Shown one piece after another: positions 35,035 through 43,482 of a DNA stretch of 64,000 nucleotides. Position numbers and translations under genes: made by a program. Each line of letters opens with the position of its first letter. The first letter of the stretch is position 1. Where the stretch lies: the NCBI RefSeq assembly GCF_030272695.1, contig NZ_JARFYN010000008.1:62001-126000 (forward strand), in the 5' to 3' direction. Under the pieces are notes generated by a model. The model saw only the letters and a program-made list of their open reading frames with translations, did not search any database and was not told the DNA's origin. Source of the DNA: Martinezella calliandrae. Its GTDB lineage: Bacteria; Pseudomonadota; Alphaproteobacteria; Rhizobiales; Rhizobiaceae.

Positions 35035-35655
35035 TTATTCGCCAGTTTGTTGGCTGCGATAGGTCATCAGCCGCTGGATGCGACTTTGAAAATTGATCGC
35101 TTCGATTTTGTCGAATCGGGCCTGGTCCTCATCATGTAGCTGAGTTTGCTGCATGGTGACCTCGTTTGCCTTGTCCTGCAGCGTGTCGCAATCCTTGGCC
35201 GAAGGCAGGGCGAGGATCGCCCTTTCCATCTGCCGTGCGTGATCGCGGGCGATTTCCGCATGCCTGTCCTCGTGACGGCGGATGTCCTCCGAGAGCGTGT
35301 CCCAGATCATCGACAATTGCCGGCTCGCATGCCGCCGATCGCGCCAGCGTGGCAAAATGATTTCGGTGTAGACCGTAATTTTGACGTCGGTGATATAGCA
35401 GCGGCCGTTGCGCTCGGTATATGTCGCGTTGCCGCTGAAGCGAATCTTCGTCGCGCCTGGGTGGCGGCTGCTCGAACCCATCGTCACGGGTCCGCGCGCA
35501 TTCAACGAAGCATCGAGCGCATCGGCGCTATCGCCCTTGATATCGAAATAGGAGATCGACTTGCGGGCGATGACCTCAGCGTCGGCAACGCTGGAGATGG
35601 CGCACACAAGCACAAGGACAAGCCAGACACGGATGTGTTGAGAAGCAAACGGCAT
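35035..35655 (-). CDS. DUF922 family exported protein with an HExxH-like motif
   Basis: A 206-residue protein. The signal peptide (MPFASQHIRVWLVLVLVCAISSVADA) precedes a mature chain of mixed strands and helices. The signature RRHEDRHAEIARDHA (about residues 121-135) has the spacing of the DUF922 proposed Zn-protease motif. The substrate is unknown. The start at 35655 gives a well-formed signal peptide; an in-frame start at 35703 would add 16 residues and overlap the region upstream of the divergent folP. Confidence 0.75.
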   Translation of the reverse strand: MPFASQHIRVWLVLVLVCAISSVADAEVIARKSISYFDIKGDSADALDASLNARGPVTMGSSSRHPGATKIRFSGNATYTERNGRCYITDVKITVYTEIILPRWRDRRHASRQLSMIWDTLSEDIRRHEDRHAEIARDHARQMERAILALPSAKDCDTLQDKANEVTMQQTQLHDEDQARFDKIEAINFQSRIQRLMTYRSQQTGE

Positions 35656-35758
35656 TCGTGCTGCTACCAGGTTGAACTTCGATGAAGCTTGCGGCATAGC
35701 CACTGCAAGCGCAATATCCGAGGCGGGGTTTTTTCATTTTCAATGGGATGGACGGTTC

Positions 35759-36622
35759 GTGATAGAGCTTCGCAGCCATAGCTGGCACGTTGCGCATGGG
35801 CGCAGCCTCGATGTCGGCCAACAGAGCGCCATCATGGCGGTCGTCAACGTAACGCCGGATTCTTTTTCCGACGGCGGCTATTACGAGGCGGTCGACACCG
35901 CGGTCGCGCATGCCCTTTTCTGCGTGGAGGAGGGCGCTGCCATCATCGATATCGGTGGAGAGTCCACCAAGCCGAACGCCGAGGCAATCAGCGCCACGCA
36001 GGAGCAGGGGCGCGTGCTGCCTGTCATCGAGGCGCTGCGCGGCAAGACGGATGCGCTGATTTCCATCGATACCTATCGCGCCGACACGGCAAGGCTGGCG
36101 ATCAGCGCTGGCGCACACATCATCAACGATGTCTTCGGCCTGCAGCGCGAGCCGGAAATCGCGGTATTGGCGGCACAGACGGGTGCGGGGCTCTGCATCA
36201 TGCATACCGGGCGCGAACGGCCAAAGCTGCCGGACGTCATCGACGACCAGGTGTTGTTTTTGAGCCGATCGCTCGATATCGCTGCCGCGGCCGGCGTGAA
36301 CAGGCAGAATATCGTGCTCGATCCGGGCTTTGGCTTCGCTAAGGATACCGATGAGAATCTCGAACTAATGGCACGCTTTAAAGCACTGCTCCGCTTCGAA
36401 CTGCCCTTGCTGGTTGGCACGTCGCGCAAGCGATTCGTCGGTGCCGTTACCGGACGCGATATGTCCGACCGGGATGTGGGAACGGCGGCCAGCAGTGCTA
36501 TATTGCGTTTGCAGGGTGCGGCAATTTTCCGGGTTCATAATGTCGCAATCAACAGGGATGCGCTGGCGGTTGCCGATGCTATTCTTAGGACACGGGCAAA
36601 AATCGGCGCCAGGACGCCATGA
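35759..36622 (+). CDS. folP: Dihydropteroate synthase
   Basis: Joins 6-hydroxymethyl-dihydropterin pyrophosphate to p-aminobenzoate, the sulfonamide-sensitive step of folate synthesis. Motifs: AVVNVTPDSFSDGG, DIGGESTKP, IDTYRADTARLA, ILDPGFGFAKD and LVGTSRKRFVG. The GTG at 35759 gives 287 residues, normal for the family; a TTG at 35672 is in frame but the added residues are not family-like. It overlaps folB by 4 bases (ATGA), heading a folP-folB-folK operon. Confidence 0.95.
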   Translation: MIELRSHSWHVAHGRSLDVGQQSAIMAVVNVTPDSFSDGGYYEAVDTAVAHALFCVEEGAAIIDIGGESTKPNAEAISATQEQGRVLPVIEALRGKTDALISIDTYRADTARLAISAGAHIINDVFGLQREPEIAVLAAQTGAGLCIMHTGRERPKLPDVIDDQVLFLSRSLDIAAAAGVNRQNIVLDPGFGFAKDTDENLELMARFKALLRFELPLLVGTSRKRFVGAVTGRDMSDRDVGTAASSAILRLQGAAIFRVHNVAINRDALAVADAILRTRAKIGARTP

Positions 36623-36990
36623 GCGATATGATCTACACCATCACCCTTCAGAACTGCGCATTTTTCGCCCGCCATGGCGTGCACGACGAGGAGGAATTCC
36701 TCGGTCAGCGCTTCTTCGTCGATGCCGAGCTCGATGTCGATGCCGGCGATGCGCTCGAGCGGGATTCGATCGACGATACCGTTAATTACGGTATCGCCTT
36801 CAGCGTCATCGAAGAAATCGTCACTGGACGCCGACGCTATCTGATCGAGGCGCTCGCTCTCGACGTCGCCAATGAGCTTTGCCGGCGTTTTCCGACCGTT
36901 CGCCGGGCGAAGATTGCGGTGCGCAAACCCAATGCGCCGGTGCCTGGGGTTCTTGACTATGTGCAGGTGAGCGTTGAGCATTTCGCCTGA
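36619..36990 (+). CDS. folB: Dihydroneopterin aldolase
   Basis: A 123-residue enzyme that cleaves dihydroneopterin to hydroxymethyl-dihydropterin and glycolaldehyde. It has the family start ITLQNCAFFARHGVHDEE, DDTVNYG near the active site, LIEALALDVANELC, and the closing KIAVRKPNAPVPGVLD with the conserved Lys and Pro. The ATG overlaps the folP stop, and its 3' end overlaps the proposed folK start by 17 bases, so the three steps are translationally coupled. Confidence 0.95.
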   Translation: MSDMIYTITLQNCAFFARHGVHDEEEFLGQRFFVDAELDVDAGDALERDSIDDTVNYGIAFSVIEEIVTGRRRYLIEALALDVANELCRRFPTVRRAKIAVRKPNAPVPGVLDYVQVSVEHFA

Positions 36991-37513
36991 AACTTTTCTT
37001 GCTTCCGGTTCGACACGCGCAACCCTCGGTCTCGGCGGCAACCTCGACAACCCCGTTCGAGCCATGGCGCTTGCTTTAAAGACGCTTGACGCGCGCGCGG
37101 ATTGCCGCATTGCCGCGGTTTCTCGTCTTTACCGCACGCCGCCCTGGGGCAAGACGGACCAATCTTTCTTCTATAATTCCTGTGCAGCCGTCGATACGAC
37201 GCTGTCGCCGGAGGCGCTGCTTGAGGTGTGCCTCGGTATCGAGCGCGACATGAAGCGGGTGCGTGTCGAACGCTGGGGGCCGCGCACGCTCGATATCGAC
37301 ATCCTGACCTACGGCGATCTCGAACGCGCCGGATCTCTCTTGACGATCCCGCATCCGCGTATGACCGAGCGAGGGTTCGTGCTGGTGCCGCTTTTCGACT
37401 TTGACGCCGACCTCGTGGTCAAGGGCCGCAAGGTGGCGGATTGGTTGAGCGAAGCGGATGTGCAGGGAATAGATGTCGCCGATGAAAATCGCGATTGGTG
37501 GAAGGTGGCGTAG
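36974..37513 (+). CDS. folK: HPPK, 2-amino-4-hydroxy-6-hydroxymethyldihydropteridine pyrophosphokinase
   Basis: Transfers pyrophosphate from ATP to hydroxymethyl-dihydropterin. A 179-residue protein with ATLGLGGNLDNP, SRLYRTPPWGKTDQSFFYN, RVRVERWGPRTLDIDIL (Mg/ATP-binding Asp pair) and IPHPRMTERGFVLVPL. The start is taken as TTG 36974 inside the end of folB; no better ribosome site is seen, and the mapped N terminus is therefore tentative. Confidence 0.94.
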   Translation: MSISPETFLASGSTRATLGLGGNLDNPVRAMALALKTLDARADCRIAAVSRLYRTPPWGKTDQSFFYNSCAAVDTTLSPEALLEVCLGIERDMKRVRVERWGPRTLDIDILTYGDLERAGSLLTIPHPRMTERGFVLVPLFDFDADLVVKGRKVADWLSEADVQGIDVADENRDWWKVA

Positions 37514-37567
37514 TGCCGATCCCACCCGATATCGCAATCAACGACATTCAGATCAGCAGATAAAAAA

Positions 37568-37600
37568 CGCCCCCGGCCCGCTTTTTAAAAGCCGGAGGCG
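37568..37600. terminator. Bidirectional-type terminator between folK and the exported-protein gene
   Basis: CGCCCCCGGC (37568-37577) pairs with GCCGGAGGCG (37591-37600, one mismatch). On the minus strand it is followed by six T (37567-37562), so it mainly serves the gene ending at 37624; the plus-strand tail TATTTG is weak. Confidence 0.8.
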
Positions 37601-37623
37601 TATTTGCTGTCAGCTCATAAGCT

Positions 37624-38181
37624 CTACTGGATTGATCCCACAGCCATTTGATCGACATTAGCGCGCTGCAATGTTACGCCGATTACCGGCACCATCTGGT
37701 CGTTGACCTTGACCGAAATCGTTACATTCATCGTTTTATTGTCCGCGACGCGGGCAATCATGGCGCCATTCAGCTTCTGGCGGTTCAGGCCGAGCACCAC
37801 GGTGCCGTCGTTGACGGTGCCCGATGTGACATCCAGGCCTTTGCCGGCTGCACCATCGAGAAATTTCCCTGAGTAGCTGCCACCGCTTTGGGTGATTTCG
37901 GCCGTCATCGGCTGCTGGAAGACGCCGACGCGGCACGTCCCGTCGAGCTTGACACCGGCTTGGCTGCCGTCAAGGGCGCTGCCGGTCAGATTGCAGGTGA
38001 ACTTCGTACCCTTGTACTTGCCGGCGACGATCTCGCCCGGGCCGCGCCACGAACCGGCGACAGACTGGAAGAAGGCTTTGTCTCGGGATGCCGCATCGGC
38101 TGAATGCACCCAGGCACCTGCGGAGAGGGCCGCAACGGCAAAGCCGCAAACAAGAAGAAATTGGCGCGAAAACATGGACAT
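37624..38181 (-). CDS. Hypothetical exported protein
   Basis: A 185-residue protein of unknown function. The signal peptide FLLVCGFAVAALSAGAWVHSADA is followed by a mature domain that looks all-beta, with SVAGSWRGPGEIVAGKYKGTKF, two Cys about 24 residues apart (FTCNL and GTCRV) that could form a disulfide, and alternating strands ending VTLQR. This resembles a lipocalin-like or calycin-like barrel, but I do not recognise a named family. Two in-frame ATGs (38181, 38175) are equally possible. A TTAACCAT lies about 50 bases upstream. Confidence 0.7.
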   Translation of the reverse strand: MSMFSRQFLLVCGFAVAALSAGAWVHSADAASRDKAFFQSVAGSWRGPGEIVAGKYKGTKFTCNLTGSALDGSQAGVKLDGTCRVGVFQQPMTAEITQSGGSYSGKFLDGAAGKGLDVTSGTVNDGTVVLGLNRQKLNGAMIARVADNKTMNVTISVKVNDQMVPVIGVTLQRANVDQMAVGSIQ

Positions 38182-38228
38182 TCCCTAACGAAGAGGAACC
38201 GGAAACTGGTATCCACTTTTGCCTCAGA

Positions 38229-38236
38229 ATGGTTAA
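38229..38236 (-). promoter_or_regulatory. TTAACCAT, CtrA-type half-site (minus strand)
   Basis: ATGGTTAA on the plus strand, 48 bases upstream of the exported-protein start. It is the third such 8-mer in upstream DNA of this window (see 4267 and 33613). Confidence 0.3.
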
Positions 38237-38287
38237 TGCTTGGTTTCTTATTGGGGCAAAAGCCGTATTGGCGGGGGTTTGCGGCAC

Positions 38288-39373
38288 TCAGCGGCCGGAG
38301 ATGCTTGGCGCGAGATCGCCCGCAAAATCACCGATCCCCGGCCGCTTCAACGCCTTGAACGACAGCGGCCTGCAGAGGTCCATCGCGGCGATGCCGATGC
38401 GCGCCGTCATCATGCCGTTCACGACGCCTTCACCCAGGCGAGCCGAAAGTTTCGAGGCCAAACCGTGGCCGATCAACTGCTGCACGATGCTGTCGCCGAC
38501 GGCGATAGAGCCGGTGACGGCGAGGTGCGCAAGCACGTCACGCATCAATCGGATCATGCCGAGCGTGCCGGGCCTGCCGCCGTAGAGCTCCGCCATGGCG
38601 CGCACGAGCTTGGCCGACTCGTAAAGCACATAGACAATGTCCACCAGCGCGCGCGGGCTGACGGCCGTAACGACCGAGACCCTTTTGGAAGCGCCGAGAA
38701 TGAGGCCCCGGGCGCGGCGATCCAGCGGGCCGAGCAGTTCGCGTTCGGCAAGGTCGATTAACTGCGGCGCGTCGATAATATCGTCCTCTGCCGCTTTCAG
38801 CGTCGCGCGGCCCTTTGCCGTTTCCGGATTAGCCTCCAAAAGCGTGCACAGGCGCTGGACCAGGGCTTTTGCGCGAGCCGGGCGCTTCTCGGTCATGGCG
38901 GCCTCCGCCTCCGCCTTGATTGTCTGCACGGCGGCAAGCCGCATCATGCCCGCCGTCTCGCGAATGACGATGGCAAGGACAGCTAGAATGCCGATGCCGA
39001 GCACCGCAAGCGCGCTATAGCCCAACCAGTCGGCACGATTGAAGAGATCGCTAATCAATCGGTCGGTCCACAGGCCGAAGGCAAGCGACAAAAGAATGCC
39101 GAAGGCACCGGCGGCAATCTTGCCGAAGGAAAAACCTCTGCGGCGTGGCGAGGCGACAGCAGCTTCGCCATCGGAGGTGGCGGGGGCCGGATCGAGGAAC
39201 GGATCTTCCTCGTCCGGCGTCAGAACGATTTCAGTATCGAAACTTTGCGGCTTGCGACGCCGCACCTGCGCCGTCGTTTTGGCAGGTCCTTCTTCGTTCG
39301 ATGTCTCCGGTTCCAGCGAAAAGGCGGCGGGACGGCGCGAAAGGCTGGGATCGTCAGCGGTCGGCTTCGTCAT
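38288..39373 (-). CDS. YcjF/DUF697 family membrane protein
   Basis: A 361-residue protein paired with the YcjX-like ATPase. The first 95 residues are polar. Two close transmembrane segments follow (GKIAAGAFGILLSLAFGLW and YSALAVLGIGILAVLAIVI), then a cytoplasmic helical domain containing the DUF697 region (VSPRALVDIVYVLYESAKLVRAMAELYGGRPG and GDSIVQQLIGHGLASKLSARLGEG). E. coli ycjX and ycjF are likewise adjacent and stress-regulated, with no established biochemical role. The start overlaps the ycjX stop by 4 bases. Confidence 0.85.
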   Translation of the reverse strand: MTKPTADDPSLSRRPAAFSLEPETSNEEGPAKTTAQVRRRKPQSFDTEIVLTPDEEDPFLDPAPATSDGEAAVASPRRRGFSFGKIAAGAFGILLSLAFGLWTDRLISDLFNRADWLGYSALAVLGIGILAVLAIVIRETAGMMRLAAVQTIKAEAEAAMTEKRPARAKALVQRLCTLLEANPETAKGRATLKAAEDDIIDAPQLIDLAERELLGPLDRRARGLILGASKRVSVVTAVSPRALVDIVYVLYESAKLVRAMAELYGGRPGTLGMIRLMRDVLAHLAVTGSIAVGDSIVQQLIGHGLASKLSARLGEGVVNGMMTARIGIAAMDLCRPLSFKALKRPGIGDFAGDLAPSISGR

Positions 39374-40845
39374 GCGAGACGGTCTCCGAACAGGAACTGC
39401 ATGGCACGGTCTAGGCGGATGTGCGGCACGGAGAGCTTGATGCCGCCACCGGCCTCGTCCAACTCCGGCGGACGGAAGCGGACGACACTGACTTCGGGTA
39501 AATCTGTGCCTGGCGCGCGCCCTTCGAGCGCATCGAACAGCCATTGCGGATTTTCCGGCAAGTCGCCGGGGAAGATCGCCGTCTTGCGGTTGCCGTCGAA
39601 GCTCTCGCCGCCGATTGCCTCTCGATCCATCGGCGTGCCGACGATGACGGGGAGTGTATGGCCGTCGCGTTTAACCGTTGCCTCGCGCGTGGCGCGGACA
39701 GAGGCGATCGCCATGACCTCGATGCCGGCGCCGGCCATGCCGATCCGTTCTATGGCGCGCTCTACCAGGCGGCGTGTCAACGCCTCCAGCCGGTCGTGGC
39801 TTTCGTGATGAAGATGATCAGCCTTGGTCGCCGCGACCAGCACGCGATCGATACGGCGGCCGAGCAATGACGAGAAGAAGGAGTTGGCGCCCGGGCGGAA
39901 GCAGAAAAGCACGTCCGTTAGCGCCCGCTCCAGGTCCTGTACAGCTTCCGGGCCTCGGTTGATCGCCTGCAGCGCGTCCACCAGGACGATCTGGCGGTCG
40001 AGGCGAGCGAAATGTTCGCGGAAGAAGGGTTTCACCACGACGGACTTGTAGGCCTCGTAGCGACGTTCCATCATTGCCCATAGCGAGCCCTTCTGCCCCT
40101 TGCCGTCGACCGGAGGCACCAACGGCGCGAATGTCAGGGCCGGCGAGCCGTCGAGGTCGCCTGGCAGCAGGAATCGGCCGGGCGGGAGTGTCGACAGCGA
40201 ACGTTCGTCCGATTTGCAGGCTTTGAGATAATTGGCAAAGGCTATGGCAAGTTCCCGTGCAGTCGTCTCATCGGCGGGCGCGGCGGCATTGGTCGCTTGC
40301 GTCACCCCGAGCCAGGCACGCGACAGCTCCGCGCGAATTCCCGTCTTGGCGAGCGCCAGCGTCTCCTCGCTGAAGGCCTGGAAGTCCTTGGTGAGCAATG
40401 GCAGATCGAGCAGCCATTCACCGGGATAGTCGACAATGTCGATGGAAAGGCGACCGGGCGAAAACAGCCGGTTCCAGCCGCTGGCGCTTTGATAATCCAG
40501 CGTGACGCGCAGCTCTGAGACAGCCCGGGTCGACTCCGGCCAGATACGCTCCTTCACCAAGGCGCGAATGTGATCCTCATATTGGAAACGCGGCACGGCA
40601 TCATCGGGCTGCGGCTCAAGATGCACGGCGGAGACGCGGCCGGATTGCACCGGCTCGAACAGCGGCAGCCGACCGAAATTCAAGAGATTATGAACCAGAG
40701 AGGAAATGAAAACAGTCTTGCCGGAACGCGAAAGGCCGGTCACGCCGAACCGGATCGTCGGATTGACGAGACCTGTCGTACGGTCGATGAGATTATCGAA
40801 GGCGATCAGGGCGTCGTCAGTGAAGGAGGTCAGGCTTGGCGGCAA
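39370..40845 (-). CDS. YcjX-like P-loop NTPase (DUF463)
   Basis: A 491-residue GTPase/ATPase-like protein. The Walker A GLSRSGKTVFISSLVHNLL is near residues 35-53. Also present are IDIVDYPGEWLLDLPLL as a Walker B-like DxxG, AATKADHLH as a TKxD-type base-recognition motif, and GPEAVQDLERALTDVL. DUF463 proteins associate with membranes via YcjF. The start codon is TTG (40845-40843) with AGGGA upstream. It is first of a two-gene operon; the histidine phosphatase gene lies 124 bases upstream. Confidence 0.87.
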   Translation of the reverse strand: MPPSLTSFTDDALIAFDNLIDRTTGLVNPTIRFGVTGLSRSGKTVFISSLVHNLLNFGRLPLFEPVQSGRVSAVHLEPQPDDAVPRFQYEDHIRALVKERIWPESTRAVSELRVTLDYQSASGWNRLFSPGRLSIDIVDYPGEWLLDLPLLTKDFQAFSEETLALAKTGIRAELSRAWLGVTQATNAAAPADETTARELAIAFANYLKACKSDERSLSTLPPGRFLLPGDLDGSPALTFAPLVPPVDGKGQKGSLWAMMERRYEAYKSVVVKPFFREHFARLDRQIVLVDALQAINRGPEAVQDLERALTDVLFCFRPGANSFFSSLLGRRIDRVLVAATKADHLHHESHDRLEALTRRLVERAIERIGMAGAGIEVMAIASVRATREATVKRDGHTLPVIVGTPMDREAIGGESFDGNRKTAIFPGDLPENPQWLFDALEGRAPGTDLPEVSVVRFRPPELDEAGGGIKLSVPHIRLDRAMQFLFGDRLA

Positions 40846-40969
40846 GGCGGGATCCCTGAATGACAGCTGGTGGTCAATATAGGAAGCGATGCGAGAGCCG
40901 AAAAGATGGCCGGCCCTTGGAGGTCAAATCCGCTAAATCAGCGTGCCGGCAGATCTTTTGCCGCCGAAC

Positions 40970-41461
40970 CTATTTCTTGACGAAATCCGTAAGGACCCAG
41001 CCCGACGGCGTCGCGTCGATGACGGCAAGTCCGGCGGTCGGAAAGCCTTTGGGAAGGGCTGAGACGTAGGCCTTATGGCCAATCAGCGCTTCGAGCGTAG
41101 CTTCAATGGTCGGGTTGTGGCCGACCAGCATGACGGAACCCTCGCTCACCTGCGACGAGATGATTTCGAGATAGCCGTCCGTTGTGGCGTCGTATAGCTC
41201 GTCGACGTAGCGAAACTCGGTCGAGGGACCCATGGCGCGGCGAATGGCTTCAGCGGTTTGGCGGCAGCGCAATGCTGTGGAGGAGATGACGAGATCCGGC
41301 TTGTAGTCCTTGTCGACGGCTTTTTCGGCGACAATTTCCGCTGCGGCAAAGCCCTCATCGCTGAGCGCGCGGTCGAAATCTTTTTGGCCGGGCGCGGGTC
41401 GCAGAGCCTTGGCATGTCGCAACAGGTAAATCCGGGAAGGCGGCGGCGTGATGCGGGTCAT
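40970..41461 (-). CDS. SixA-like histidine phosphatase
   Basis: A 163-residue phosphoglycerate mutase-superfamily phosphatase. It has the catalytic IYLLRHAKALRPAPG (RH pair), SSTALRCRQTAEA, an acidic DELYDATTDGYLE block, and the second catalytic His in MLVGHNPTIE. SixA in E. coli dephosphorylates phosphohistidine in the Hpt domain of ArcB and in NPr; the target here is unknown, though an Hpt protein is encoded nearby. The start at 41461 is chosen over a longer in-frame one because the conserved region begins right after it. Confidence 0.87.
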   Translation of the reverse strand: MTRITPPPSRIYLLRHAKALRPAPGQKDFDRALSDEGFAAAEIVAEKAVDKDYKPDLVISSTALRCRQTAEAIRRAMGPSTEFRYVDELYDATTDGYLEIISSQVSEGSVMLVGHNPTIEATLEALIGHKAYVSALPKGFPTAGLAVIDATPSGWVLTDFVKK

Positions 41462-41676
41462 GGCGGAATTCCCGTGCTCGATTTGTCCTTTGACGTACCG
41501 CCTCATCCCATGCGCCGTCAACAGCGCAGCCATCGGCTACGCACGGGTTTGGCGATCGTTCACGCGAAGGTTATGGTTCTACCACATTTTTAGTATCGCG
41601 AATATATGATGGAAAAAGAGACCTTTAGCCGACTTTTATGACAAATTTAAAAAACCGTTCACGACGTCTATTTGGC

Positions 41677-41706
41677 TTGAATCGATACTATCGGTTGGGA
41701 TATACA
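41677..41706 (+). promoter_or_regulatory. Promoter-like elements upstream of dksA
   Basis: TTGAAT (41677-41682) and GATATA (41699-41704, 16-base spacer) or TATACA (41701-41706, 18-base spacer) fit a housekeeping sigma factor, about 36 bases before the TTG start. The 280-base region upstream is otherwise AT-rich with no gene. Confidence 0.4.
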
Positions 41707-41741
41707 CCCCGCAATATGAGATGTTCTTCAGGAGAATCGCG

Positions 41742-42161
41742 TTGAGTGAGAAGATCGATCTTAGCAATTATGTGCCCTCGGAAGACGAGGAGTTCATGAA
41801 TGGAAACCAGCGTGCCTATTTTCGTGCTAAGCTAGTCGCCTGGAAAAATGATATCCTAAGAGAAGCGCGCGAAACTCTCGATCATCTGGCCGAAGAAAGC
41901 GCAAACCACCCCGATCTCGCTGACCGGGCCTCTTCTGAAACCGACAGGGCCATCGAGCTTCGGGCTCGCGACCGCCAGCGAAAGCTCATTTCGAAAATTG
42001 ACGCCGCTCTGCAGCGGATCGAGGACGGCACCTACGGTTACTGCGAGGAAACTGGCGAACCAATCGGTCTCAAGCGCCTGGACGCCCGCCCGATCGCCAC
42101 CCTGTCGATCGAAGCGCAGGAACGCCACGAGCGTCGCGAAAAAGTCTATCGCGACGAATAA
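41742..42161 (+). CDS. dksA: DksA, RNA polymerase-binding stringent-response factor
   Basis: A 139-residue DksA/TraR protein that works with ppGpp in the RNA polymerase secondary channel. The coiled-coil tip NHPDLADRASSETDRAIELRARDR contains the DxxDxA-type acidic motif. The Zn-finger region GYCEETGEPIGLKRLDARPIATLSIEAQ keeps only the first of the four cysteines of E. coli DksA, so it should be Zn-independent. The start TTG 41742 is chosen for CAGGAGAA upstream; ATG 41721 would put this site inside the gene. Confidence 0.95.
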   Translation: MSEKIDLSNYVPSEDEEFMNGNQRAYFRAKLVAWKNDILREARETLDHLAEESANHPDLADRASSETDRAIELRARDRQRKLISKIDAALQRIEDGTYGYCEETGEPIGLKRLDARPIATLSIEAQERHERREKVYRDE

Positions 42162-42195
42162 GCGTCCGATCGAGCCGATTGGGGTGCAAAAAATT

Positions 42196-42225
42196 AAGGC
42201 ACGGCGGAAATTTCCATCGTGCCTT
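42196..42225. terminator. Shared terminator of dksA and the convergent FliO-like gene
   Basis: AAGGCACG (42196-42203) pairs with CGTGCCTT (42218-42225). The minus strand continues AATTTTTTGC, a good tail for the FliO-like gene; the plus strand has only TTTCT. Confidence 0.72.
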
Positions 42226-42259
42226 TCTCATGCCGTGGCGAGGCGCGGCTGGCGCCATC

Positions 42260-43192
42260 CTATTTGTCGCGGTTGACGCTCATTTCACCGAAGATGCGCG
42301 CAACCTCTTTCTGAAGCGCGGCATCCGACCCGGTCATCGGCGCGAGCTCCGGATCAAGGCGTTGTTGTGGAGAGACTGCGGGCTGCTGTTGCACTTGCCG
42401 TTGTGGCTGCGCGTTCGGAATGATCCGCTCGGCAGTGAGATTGCTGGACATTTCCGCTTCCAATATGCGCTGGAAGTCGCTGTCGGGTTCGCGCACCGGC
42501 GGCGGCGCAACCGCTGGCGCAGCTTGAGCTGCGACGGAGGGGCGAACGGGTTGTGCGGCCGGAGCGACACGCGCCGGTTCCTGCGGCAATACCTGCTGGC
42601 GGGCCGCATCGAGAATCTCAGCCACTTCCGCCTCGCCCAGCATGGCAGCCGACTGTTGCGCACGCTGCTGAGGCGTGGGAGCAGGTTGCTGACGCTCGAC
42701 CGTTTTGGCGGCGCGTGGCGGGGCCGGCTCAAAGCCAGCCGCAGGTTCGGGCCGCGCATAGGCTCCGACTGAAACGTCCTCTGACAGGGACGGCTGTAAG
42801 GCTGCCGCCGTTTGATGATCGAGGCGAGGCGCTTCCTGCGCCGGCTCCAACTGGCGTTCCAAAGCCATCGGCATTCCGACCGGCCCCGGCATGCCAGCCT
42901 TGGCCGCATCGGAAATCCCCGATTCAATGACGATATCGGTCGGGCCGCCGATCATGATAAGGTGTTCGATGCCATCGCGTCGTACCAGCACGAGACGGCG
43001 GCGAGCGTCGACGGCGGCGGCATCAAGCACCTGCAGGCGAGGCTGGCGGTTCTTGCCGCCGCGCACGAAAGGCGAGGGCGCTCGGTTGCGGAAGATCCAG
43101 AGGATGCAGATCAACAGAAGAAGGGCAATGCCAACCCCACCGGCTGCGAGGAAAAAGCGACTGCCATAAGCCCCGGCGATTTCGTCCCACAT
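42260..43192 (-). CDS. FliO/MopB-like membrane protein
   Basis: A 310-residue protein. One transmembrane helix (about residues 13-33, FLAAGGVGIALLLLICILWIF) is followed by a short beta-rich domain RLQVLDAAAVDARRRLVLVRRDGIEHLIMIGGPTDIVIE, which matches the FliO fold of the flagellar export apparatus, and a long Pro/Ala/Gln-rich tail with EAEVAEILDAARQQVLPQ. It stands outside any flagellar cluster, divergent from cckA. ATG 43192 has GGAG upstream; the longer frame to 43264 lacks one. A role in flagellar export is an inference from the small domain only. Confidence 0.62.
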   Translation of the reverse strand: MWDEIAGAYGSRFFLAAGGVGIALLLLICILWIFRNRAPSPFVRGGKNRQPRLQVLDAAAVDARRRLVLVRRDGIEHLIMIGGPTDIVIESGISDAAKAGMPGPVGMPMALERQLEPAQEAPRLDHQTAAALQPSLSEDVSVGAYARPEPAAGFEPAPPRAAKTVERQQPAPTPQQRAQQSAAMLGEAEVAEILDAARQQVLPQEPARVAPAAQPVRPSVAAQAAPAVAPPPVREPDSDFQRILEAEMSSNLTAERIIPNAQPQRQVQQQPAVSPQQRLDPELAPMTGSDAALQKEVARIFGEMSVNRDK

Positions 43193-43482
43193 TTCGAGAT
43201 ACTCCGTAATTAACCCCGATGTCGTGACCATGCCGTAACGAAACGACCGGCCCCGTGTCTTCACCTTTGTGTTGATATGAGGCGATCATATGGACAGGTT
43301 CGCTCCGGAAACAAGATAGGATCGTCGGTTGTCCAGCGCTCTTCCTTGTGAATACAGGCCTTTCTAGCCCCGCAAAGCTTTTTGCTGATGCCGCAAATTG
43401 GTAAAGAAGATTCGAAAGGTCCGAATCCGGCGATCCGTCAAGTGCCTGACGTGACAAGGAAGAGGATGGAGACGAGGGGTTT

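Noticed and set aside
40846..40969. GCCGGC repeats in the gap before the YcjX-like gene considered as a terminator
   Set aside because: Arms are short and far apart, with no T-run.
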